A DNA stretch of 64,000 nucleotides from Cryptomeria japonica. Lineage: Eukaryota > Streptophyta > Pinopsida > Cupressales > Cupressaceae. The stretch is taken from the NCBI RefSeq assembly GCF_030272615.1, contig NC_081407.1, positions 102,533,897-102,597,896 of the forward strand, given 5' to 3'. A program made the translations under genes and the position numbers. The number at the start of each line of letters is the position of its first letter. Position 1 is the stretch's first letter. The notes beneath the pieces were generated by a model that did not search any database, was not told the origin of the DNA, and worked only from the letters and a program-made list of their open reading frames with translations. This document shows, one piece after another, positions 22,454 through 32,123 of this stretch.

Positions 22454-23825
22454 ATGTCTATTGAAACAAGATTCCAAGCTCCTATGATGCAATAAAGTTT
22501 GACATATCAATCAATGATTGGTACAATGAATAACACAATGAAATCAAGTTGTAATCCAAGGCAATCATAATTCTATCCAACTCAACAAGACAATATTCAA
22601 ACTTTATGTGATGAAATAAGCACCCATATGATAAAGTTGGAGGTGAAACTAGCTCGAGAAAAAGAGATCTTGGAACAAAAAGTGAAAAACATTGAGAAGA
22701 ATAGATCACAAATGTCCAAAATGTTTCAAAAATTTTGAGGTTCAAATCCAAATATTGAGCCAGTTGATGTAAAAACTCTTATCGAATGATTAAACATTCC
22801 AGCTCTCATCTCTCAAATAGAGATGATGAACAATTTCAAGAAACAAACACAAATTTCAACCAAGTCCCAAATCAGACTTCATTTGATTAAAATTACGTTC
22901 AATCAAATCTTGAATCAACAACATATCAAACCAAGACAACTAATGATCCAACAACGACCAATGATCCAACAACAACCAATGATCCAATAACAATCAATTA
23001 ACCAACAACAACCAATTATCCAAAACAATCAATGGCACAATTTCAACAATATGCTCAACCAAATATACAATGTTAAAAATTTGTTCAACCAATTGTCAAG
23101 TACCAACAACAACAATATCATTCAATAAGTCAGTATCAACAACTACAACCACCAATTCATAAAACAAAAGTTGCAACTCACACCAAGGCAAATTTCAAAC
23201 ATGTCAGACCAATTCAACCAACACCCAATCCAAAATCAAAATGTAACATCAAACCAAAACCAAATCACCTTCAAAAAAGTCCAAAATCAAAACCTAACAA
23301 TGTCAAAACCTCACAAGGATTCAAATGATTCTCCAAATAAAAATGTCTCTATTACAAAGCTCTTAAAGAGTCCTAAGTGATTTTTCTAAGAAAGATCAAA
23401 ATCATGCACTAATGTCTAGTCATGGCTCACTCCCGCATAAAAAAAAATGACTTTCCAAGGCCTCTAATCCTATACCTTTTGAAGCTTCACAAGAACCTCC
23501 CATATCATCTCCTAAAGCTTCACAAGAGCAATTTCCACCATCGCCTCCCAATGATACATCAAATAATGCATCCTCCCAAGGGTTTACTACAACATAAATA
23601 CATGATAATCTATGTCTTTATACAAATCCATTGTACTATTTGGAAATGCAAGATTTAATGCCACTAGATGCTTCGCTTTTAGAGAGTCACATTCAAAGTC
23701 CATCTCCCTCATGTCAAAGCATTGATCCCTTGCCAAAATCCCCCATGCATATCCAAAGTCCAACCCCATGTCAAGACGATGATTTAGAGAATGAAGAAAT
23801 GAGTCCTAAAACAAATCAAGATTAA
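22454..23825 (+). pseudogene. Element C glutamine/proline-rich reading frame (broken), homologue of the D protein
   Basis: From ATG 22454 the frame reads MSIETRFQAPMMQ, stop, then NNTMKSSCNPRQS, EKEILEQKVKNIEKNRSQMS, MFQKF, stop, GSNPNIEPVDVKTLIE, and IPALISQIEMM. These phrases match the D frame (34,769 minus) almost word for word. A glutamine-rich tract and QISNMSDQFNQ follow. The last part, SPSPSCQSIDPLPKSPMHIQ (23699), matches the serine/proline part of the D protein and is cut at 23825, where the right inverted arm begins. Many stops. Function unknown; a gag-like structural role is a guess from position and the coiled-coil look. Confidence 0.7.
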
Positions 23826-24602
23826 ATTGTGATTCTTTGACCTTGTAGATTAATCTATGTGAAACTTATCCAATTTACCACCCTAGATTAATTTAGATGA
23901 AATTTGTACGAATACAAGATTAATTTACTAACCTAAATTAATCTAGATGAAGGTTGCATGAATGCATGATTAATTCACCATCCTAGATTACTCTAAATGA
24001 AAGTTGCATGTATGCAAGATTAATTTACCAACATAAATTAATCTATGTGAAAGTTGCATGAATGCATGATTAATTCACCATCCTAGATTCATCTATGTGA
24101 AAGTTGCATGAATGTATGATTAATTCACCATCCTAGATTAGTCTAAATGAAAGTTGCATGTATGCAAGATTAATTTACCAACCTAAATTAAAATATGTGA
24201 AAGTTGCATGAATGCATGACTAATTTACTATCCTAGATTAATCTATGTGAAATTTGCATGAATGCATGATTAATTCACCGTCCTAGATTAATCTATGTGA
24301 AAGTTACATGAATGTTTTTAAAATTTTTGTCTTTTTACAACAACATAATTAAAAAAAAAAACACAACTTCCTCAATTCTTATCCAAATCAAAAACCGTAA
24401 AATGATCGGAAAAGGTAAGAGCGCAATATAATAAACCCACAAATTGTTTGATTTAATTCTGAACGTAAAGAATCGTGTGACCAAATGATTAGGACAGTTT
24501 TAGAAGAAAACTTTGAAATTTCTCCCTGAAAAATCTACAACTTCACAAAACCTTCAAAAAAATATTAGATCCAAGCATGTTCATGTCAAGTTCACCAAAA
24601 AA
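23826..24602 (-). repeat. Right inverted arm of element C: leader with 50-bp repeats and primer-binding site
   Basis: Reverse complement of 19,970-20,694. The 50-bp units (for example AAGTTGCATGAATGCATGAT in plus orientation) run from about 23,845 to 24,310, then unique leader (AAAACTTTGAAATTTCTCC), then the inverted primer-binding site at 24580-24597. Where it begins, at 23826, homology to the left arm and homology to the D reading frame both switch, marking a recombination joint. Confidence 0.75.
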
Positions 24603-25610
24603 TGCGAGGTAAGAAATTGAAATAAAGCATCAAAAGCATTAACATTAGGCAACCACAAACCTAATTGCAAATGAAATAAACTTCTATCACATTCAATGAA
24701 AGAATTGAAGATAAGATGTAAACAAGAAATGCAGACCAAACAAAATCTCCTTCAATTGACCTCCATTGTTTGTCTTTCTTCTTCAAATATGTTGTGGATC
24801 TTACCTACAAAGCACAATTGCAAGTGAAAGCAAGATTTGCAAGCGAAATTAACAGCGTAAGGATACTCAAAAAATGTGGTTGTTGAAAATGAGCAATGAG
24901 AGCTCAATTTATAGAAAAAGAGGATTTTGAATCAACAAACAAGATTGATCTGGAGACAGAAAAAATTAGTGGCTAGGATCAAACACACAACAAAGTTTCT
25001 ACTAGTAGACGAAGAAAAGTGGAAGAAATCTGGAAAGAAATCCAGAATCAAATCGAGGAAGATAATATGGAGATTTAATAAATAAATGAATTGATTATCT
25101 TCATATTTTTCCAAATTGGCAGGTTGAAAGGATAAATATGGAGATAAAAATTAGAAAGTGGAAGAGCAAAGTGGGGTCATAAATAAATAAATAAAATTTA
25201 TGTATTTCACCCACATGTATGACCATTAAACAAATTAAAATTTACTTAATTTAAATAATTTGGACAAGGGGATTAAATAATTAAAATCATAGAAGAATAA
25301 CTAACTTAGAATAAAGGGATTAAATAATTAAATGAATTATTTAATAAAAAAGGAATAGTTAGGATTAGGTGATTAAGATCAAGATCAATTGATTGGAAAG
25401 AGATAATGATGAATGTTAATTAAATAATGAAGATTATTTAATTAATAGTTTAGAAGAACAATAAATAAATAATTAAAAATTATTTAATTATAAGAAATTA
25501 GAAGAAGAAAAATAGTACTAATTAAATAATAAAAATTATTTAATTAATTTAAATAAAAAAGGTTAGTGAAAAGTGTCATCAGAGACTTGGGACAATTTTC
25601 AGTGTCTATA
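24603..25610 (-). repeat. Right LTR of element C, inverted
   Basis: Minus-strand orientation; TATA-like TATAAATTG at 24906-24914 (minus) followed by AGCTCTCATTGCTCATTTTC, identical to the left LTR at 19680. The U3 part (25,000-25,600) is very AT-rich with ATTTAATTA repeats and is much less similar to the left LTR than the part next to the primer-binding site. Its outer end is the U3 start, so both outer ends of C are U3 ends. Confidence 0.68.
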
Positions 25611-25783
25611 GATCCAAAGGCAACAATTTATTTAGCTATCCATGGATCAAGACTCAACAATACTCTTCCAAAACCATCAAAGTGGTTTGTATGCAATGCT
25701 TCAAGATGAGTTTGGCTAACTTTAATTTCTTGAAGCATGAAGACATCTATTAGGCTTTTTTGTGATAGATTGTTTGACCTAAT
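25611..25783 (-). pseudogene. LINE remnant 1, part 2: endonuclease middle
   Basis: On the minus strand this short piece reads VKQSITKKPN, then after a one-base shift DVFMLQEIKVSQTHLEALH and LSLDPWIAK. LQE(T/I)K is the metal-binding motif of LINE endonucleases. It continues part 1 (38,205 onward) across element D and joins part 3 across element C: at the C junction the codons restore FGSNPNNCC with a single copy of the GATCT target. This shows that C and D each inserted into one older LINE. Confidence 0.82.
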
Positions 25784-27181
25784 TGTATGTTAGGAAATAG
25801 GAAATCATCACAAGCAATATCAAAATACTAATCATTATTAGCTCAATCACGAAAGCACATTGCAACGATCTATCCTAAGCAACACTCAATAGAGACATGA
25901 AATAAAAACATTCAAAGAGAAAGTTTATGCAAACCAAAGGTGTAATTTGAATGCTCCTTCATGCGGCTCCATTGTTCTTCTTTCTTCTCCAAATAGATTT
26001 GTTGTGGATCTCACCTTCAAGTGCATGCACCTAATTGTGAAAGCAAGATTGACATTGACACAAGAATACTCGAAGCATAAATTTGATAGTTTGATTACCA
26101 ATTAGCTTTGATTGATGAAGATCATAAAATGTATAGATGAATTGGAGATAGGATCAAATTTAGCATGAAATGGATATTAGAAGCAACTGATTTCAAAATG
26201 GGAAAAATGAGTGAAAAGAAGAAGGTTATGACACCTTCTATGTCATAAATTATGACATATTGCCAATGCAAAGCTTAGAAGACTAGAACCCTATGACATC
26301 TTGCTATGCCAAGAGTATGACGCATGAAGCACAAAAATAGGGAGCACTAAAGACAAGTTAATTAGGTGGAAATTAAAATTAGGAAATTAGAAAATAGGTG
26401 GAAATTAGGAATTAGGAAATAATGAAATTAGAAATTAGGTAAATTATTTAATAATGTGTCATTTATTAATTAATTCACAAAGAGGAATAATTAGCCAATT
26501 AAATGAACATTTAATTGTAATGAGAAGACTTAGGATAAATAAACAATTTATTAATCCTAAAGGAAGAAATGACACACACAAGGTTAAATGATTAAATCAC
26601 GAAACCCTAGAAGATGAATTAGGTCTTGATTTGATTTGATTTTGGATTGATAAATGACCAATGTGATAAATGATTTGATTGAGAAAATGCGCCAATTGAT
26701 GAGGAACAATGGCAAATTGATCCAAATTGACATAATTAAGACAGATAACGATCGATGACAAATCGATCGCAAAATGACAAGATCGACAAGAGGACAAGAA
26801 TCGATGACAAAATAGCTTGCAAGACGACAAGATTGAAAATGACCACAATTGATGACAAATCGATCGCAAGATGACAAAATTGAAAAGAGGACAAAACCCT
26901 AATTAGGATTGACGATGTCCAAAATGATGACAAATGAGCACGCACATTGATGCGATAGGATAAGATCGATCAAAATCATGACTAGATAGTGTTGTCGACA
27001 AGACCAAATTCGAAAGCGAGACAAGGAAAGAATGTAGAAGAATGACTTGATGTTCGCAAATGATAAAGACCAAATGTGTGACATAGGAGAAATGTTAATG
27101 CGACGCAAAAACCTAAAATGAGGCAATGCGCAAATGTTAAAGTATGATTCCGCAAGCGTTGACCATTTTTAGGTGTCTACA
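25784..27181 (-). repeat. 3' LTR of element D
   Basis: 1,398 bp; on the minus strand TGTAGACACC...CTAACATACA. By eye about 26 substitutions separate it from the other LTR (about 2%), mostly transitions, suggesting a fairly recent insertion. Its TATA region reads TATACATTTT (minus), altered from the 5' copy. The overlapping short frames with FAIDLSS-like repeats are not genes. Confidence 0.93.
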
Positions 27182-27196
27182 TTTTGCCCCTCTTTG

Positions 27197-27999
27197 AGAC
27201 AATGCGATTTTAAGCATTGTTTCAAAGAACAATAATGAAAATGCCCCAGACACTAATAATGACATATGCATGCCCCCTCGAGAAATTGGTCGGAAACATG
27301 CAGAAAAGAGGCCAATTGATCGATAAAAATGATAGGGTCGAACGAACGGACAATCGGAGATCGGATGCATGAAGGACAAGCAATTGAAAGTGCACAAGAC
27401 CGCGACCAACATAAGATGGAGAGGATGCACGTCCATCTATGCAATGACAAAGATCTATAAATGGGACCAAGAGGGTGAAAAGAACTCATTTGCACTAGCC
27501 AAAGAGGAGGATTTGTTGCTCTGGACAAGGACACTTGCAGATAAATGGCGAACATTCCAATAGCGGATCACCTCAGGGAACATGTACGCACATTCAGATG
27601 GCTGGACGATGCGGGAGCAGCAGTAGGTATCTCGAAAACCCATGTTTTCAATTTCATGAATTTTGATTGCTTGCGGGACATTGCGGGGCCCACAAGGGAT
27701 GCAGAAACTGACTTCTGCGCCTGTGTAGGGTGAATCTTGCGCTTGTGTCAAGTCTTCTGCACTTGTGTAAGGGTACACAGGCACAAGTTAGGGGACACAG
27801 GCGCAAGAGTCAAGACACAGGCGCAATTGTCCATGAGAAACCCTAATTTTGATCAAAATGACATGCAAATGATCCGGGAAAAGGGGATAAGGGTAGGATA
27901 GATCATAGTAGATGAAAAACACCCTGATTAGACATGAAAATGAGGAAATGCAACCCGTAGGAGAAAACCCTAAAACTAACAAAATGTGCCCCAATTGTG
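27197..27999. other. Element D internal end region with ACACAGGCGCA repeats
   Basis: Between the 3' LTR and the antisense gene. At 27,715-27,832 a short motif (CTGTGTAGG, CTTGTGTCA, ACACAGGCACAAG, ACACAGGCGCAAG, ACACAGGCGCAAT) is repeated; the same motif is clustered at the other end of the internal region, 36,571-36,685. Short plus-strand frames at 27,369-27,733 might be an upstream exon of the antisense gene, but I recognise no domain in them. Confidence 0.5.
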
Positions 28000-29772
28000 A
28001 TGCAGAGTCGACAGTATCCATTGATCAAGCGGGAGAACCGACCAGACTGTTTCATGCTACGACATAGACTCAGGAGCACGGACAGAGATATCTTAGCAGG
28101 ACTTGGGATATATTACATCACATTCATGCTCGAGATTAGGGCAAACACAGGACTGCTTACCACATTGGCAGAGCGATGGCATTCAGAGACCTCCTCTTTC
28201 CATCTGGCGACTAGAGAGGCGACGGTGACATTAGAGGATGTATGGCACATCCTTCGCATTCTGATACATGGGGAAATGGTAGAGTATGACCTAATGACAG
28301 GGAGAGATTCACTATGCAGGCTATTTGAGTGTGACACAGATGATCTGGACATCGTCGAGAGGGAGATCCACTGGGAGACTATGGCAGGAGAGTATGATCA
28401 GCGATGTGTGGTGATAGCGGTTGTGATAGCATGTCTTCTAGTAGGTGACAGACGAGGACATGGATTCCCTATTGGATGGGGAAGAGTGCTAGAGCAGATG
28501 GTGACAGAGGGGACGGTGTATGCATGGGGACCATGTGTGCTTGCTATGCTATATTTTCAGTTGCATCAGATAGCATATCAGGGAGTTCAGACTCTGAGCT
28601 GTGGAGTCACATTGCTTTAGGTATGGGCATTTGAGCACATAGCCATATGTCGATCGATTACAGAGAGACAGGTGGTACCACACTGACCATATGTGTACTG
28701 CTATGGGGAAGCACTGAGATAGGGTCCATTTGGATATATATTGTACTAGCGACATGAGCTAGACAGACTGAGAGAGTTCACATGGAGGCCATGTCTTGAT
28801 TGCCCTGGATGGTCAGATGATCATGAGGAGCTACCATATTGTAGACAAGAGAGGTACCTGATTGGGCGACCAGTGAATCGCTAGAGAGTGATCAAGATGT
28901 ACCTGCCAGAGAGGGTTAGACGACAGTTTGGAGAGACATGGGGTGTACCTAGGAGGATGGCATGCTTTGCCCGATCTCACAGAGAGACGAGTCAGTGGGG
29001 GAGTATGATTCAACCACACATAGCATATGCCAACTGTGCACAGCTACAACAAAGATAGTGGGAGTGGAGGTCAGATGTGGTGGACGCCGGGATGACATAG
29101 GAGTATGAGAGATGGTTTGCACAACGACGGCCAGTACCTTTGACTGATCCTAATATTCCAGTACCGAGGAGATAGGAGGACTTCCCACTCACTGGAGAGG
29201 AGGGAGATGATGAGGATGAGGAGGATGATGAGGAGGAGGAGGATGATGATGATGATGATGGTGGGGAGGACGATGATGAGCCAGACTCAGCTGATCATGA
29301 GACATTACAGGATATTCCCATAGAGCCAGACACAACTAGGACAGAGGAGATGGATATGTGCAAGGCTACCATAGCGAGTCAGCAGGATTATATTGCGACA
29401 TTGGAGAGATAGAATGCCATCTTGAGAATAGAACAAGATACAGCAATAGCTCAGGCATAGCGAGAGGGACAGAGAGTCACTGAGTTCATTGGGTCGATTA
29501 GGGATGCCAACGCACGGGAGACGACACAGATGCTGGTAGAGACTGGAGAGGAGAGACTATATTGGAGGACACTATATGAGAGTGTAGTTCCACCAGAGCA
29601 GAGAGCACCTTCATATCGGGCACGATCGAGGACAGAGAGCAGGTCACGCTCTCAGAGGTCATTGAGCAGCATGGGGGTGAGTGGACCTATGAGACCACCA
29701 CAGCTAGGACCAGGAGGGACATCATCTGCGAGGCATGGCAGGGATGAGGAAGACAAAGGGAGCACCCAGTGA
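28000..29772 (+). pseudogene. Plant mobile domain (MAIN/MAIL-like) gene, antisense in element D
   Basis: From ATG 28000 one frame runs to 29772 with about ten in-frame stops, nearly all TAG. Residues about 48-90 contain LTTLAERWHSETSSFHLATR and VTLEDVWHILRILIHGEMV, the hallmark of the plant mobile domain (aminotransferase-like PMD, found in MAIN/MAIL proteins and some transposable elements). WGPCVLAMLYFQLHQIA, then L*VWAFEHIA and YLPERVRRQFGETWGVPRRM fit the rest of the domain. After it come a very acidic run (29,200-29,290), a possible coiled coil and an Arg/Ser tail (SYRARSRTESRSRSQRSLSS). The cellular family acts in silencing and genome stability. In D it lies opposite to the element's own strand. 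Confidence 0.75.
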
Positions 29773-32123
29773 CAGAGGCATGTACTCCTTTATGACAGAC
29801 AGATGACATATTTTACTTGATATTATGTAGTCAACCTGCGGGCCATACTTAGGACAGACAGTCTGATTTTGTACTCCGATATTATTATGATATGTGATAT
29901 GATATGCATCGATATGATGGGATGCAATGTGTTATGACTTGTGTTTATTTTTTCATGTATGGATGACTTATGCACCGTTTAAGTATGGATGCAAATTGAA
30001 ATGGATAAAATGCTTGATGTAATGCATGAGATGATATTTGATATAAATGCAAATGTACTAACCAATGAATGCAGGATGCAGTATGTGTGTGGAGATCGAA
30101 GCACTAGACCAAACTGACCATCCAAACTGACGGAAGAAACGTTAGTAAGAAGAAATAAAATAGAGGATAGTTAGAGACGAAGAAAAACTTGCTTTCAGTA
30201 ATGCACTTTGTAGGTGAGAACCTTTATTTTTATGTAGCAAAATGGATGTGTAGCATCATGGCATTGAAGGCCAGAGCTGAAATGCAACCCTTTTTGCAAA
30301 AGACAGACACATCGCAGACAAATAACAAGCACAATCAAAAAAAGAAAGGGACCATGAGCCATCTCGGTCACTCTAAATCACTCAGTAACATCATCGAGCA
30401 ACATAGGAACATGATCGAAGCCAAAGATAAATCAAGAAAAAGATAAGATGCACAAATTCAAGCAAATCAAACAAACATCTTGATCTTCATTGTCAAAAGT
30501 TGAAAGTGCTGAGAAGACAATCATGTTGTCTGGTTTCAGGACATGCGGTACCCCATCTAAGATAGGACACAGTCTGGTTTAGAGTATACCACACCTTGTA
30601 TAAGACCCATGATAGTAGTAATAAGGACAAATGATTTTGATACTGATATTCAATTGATATGACAAATGTGATCAGTTTGAATGTCTGGTTTGATCGAGAA
30701 ATTTCATCTATTAACGCATGATTCCATTAAAGCGCAGTGTTGAATTGATTGTCGTTGGAGGGATGCTCAGTGATCTGTCGATGCACAAAGGGAATACTTT
30801 ATTGCAAAATGTTTGTTTTTGCTTTGAGTTTTACAATTTTTTTGTGTTCATTTTTTCAGGACTTTATTTGACTTTTTAGGGATTTTTTTCAGGACATTAT
30901 TTGATTTTTTTTGGATTTTTTTTTTCAGGACACTTTTCAATTTTTTAAAATTTTTTCAGGACATTTTTCAATTTTTTTTTGGATTTTTTCAGGACATTTT
31001 TAAATTTTTTATTAATTTTTTCAGGACATTTTGCAATTTTTAAAAAAAAATTTTAGGACATTTTGCAATTTTTTTTTTTTTTTGATTTTGCCCCCAATGT
31101 CTAGCAAGGCAAGGAATATGATAGGGGAATAAATAGGCTTGCTGAAATGTTGGTGGATAGAGGGAAGACAAAGGCCTTTTATCATGGAGACAATATGGAT
31201 GCAATTTTCAAGGGCTATTGCGTGATGGGACAAGAGACTGGATATGACAATGTAAATCAGTGACATGGCATGAGGGACATGTCAAGAGGTTTTTGAAACC
31301 ATGTTTAAATTTTGCGTCCTTATGTCAGATCAAGATCGGGAATGGAAAAGAGTGTATGGATAGTGATAAGATATGGATAGGATAAGCAAGACCAAGAATG
31401 GATAAGGGACATAGACTGAAGGTCGGGGTAGGCTAAGGGATAGTGGCAGAAAGTTGCAATACGCCAGGGAATATGGATGAAAGGTTATAATAAGCAAATG
31501 GATAAAGACCAAAAGCTATGATAGACTAAAAGTTGCGAACAAGATGCATGATGCTCATAACGATCCTCAGCCTTGTCAAGATCAAAGGTGGAAAGGGAAA
31601 CTGGACATGAGGGACAATAGGATATGATGGGTAATGACAGGGGTTCGATAGGATAATGGAACAATGAAGGACAAAAGGATATGATAGGACAAAACTTGCC
31701 CCCAAGCGTGGTGTGCAAGAAGTTCATAAATTACGCATGACACCTATTTGCTAGGTTTTCATCACGGTACTTGCCCAAAGCGCTTGTTTGCCAGGTTTTC
31801 ACTAGTGGACGAATTATTTTTGCTTTACTATTTTGCTCTTTTTTTTTTTTTTTTTTAACTTTTTTTTTGTATTTTGACTTTTTCAAGAGAAGATGGACAC
31901 ATGATAGGGGATGGAAGAAGGACTCAAGCGTCTTTTTCTTTTTGGATAGTAGCCTTGAAACCAAAAATGGACCATGACCTTTAAAAATATGCTCAAAGAT
32001 GTTGGTAGGATAAGGACATGGAAAATGAGATGAAACTAAGGCAAGGATTTATGCAAAGGATTGGATCAAAGGGATCGAAGGATGGAAAATATGCATTGGA
32101 TAATGGATAGGGTATTGGAAGAA
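29773..32123. other. Element D non-coding middle with T-rich CAGGACATTT repeats
   Basis: No supported gene. At about 30,850-31,080 the phrase TTTTTCAGGACATTTT recurs roughly every 30-37 bp, embedded in T-runs (A-rich on the element's sense strand). From 31,080 to 31,730 the plus strand is purine-rich (GGATAGGATAAG-like phrases), followed by another T-run at 31,830-31,870. These look like slippage-prone untranslated sequence. Confidence 0.5.

Larger units (their letters stand above)
11628..25610. mobile_element. Element C: LTR element with inverted terminal LTRs
   Basis: Left LTR (plus) starts TGTATACACTAAAAATTGG at 11628; right LTR (minus) starts TATAGACACTGAAAATTG at 25610. Flanking 5-mers are GATCT (11623-11627) and GATCC (25611-25615), and the flanks are one LINE reading frame, so the whole span behaves as one insertion. 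Both LTRs are followed inward by a primer-binding site (19977-19994 plus; 24580-24597 minus) and neither by a polypurine tract. Inverted arms run inward to about 20,694 and from 23,826, where the homology stops. The 3.1-kb loop holds the plus-strand leader and reading frame shared with element D. Element B is nested in the left LTR. Confidence 0.72.

Noticed and set aside
20261-24310. CRISPR-like array from the regular 50-bp repeats
   Set aside because: Units are contiguous tandem repeats without unique spacers, in a plant retroelement leader.
26584-27126. Several overlapping minus-strand frames with FAIDLSS/CDRFVI repeats
   Set aside because: They lie in the D LTR, recur in the other LTR, and reflect repeated GATCGATGACAAAT-like DNA, not a protein.
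31731-31977. Lysine-rich or phenylalanine-rich frames over poly-T/poly-A runs
   Set aside because: Low-complexity artefacts.
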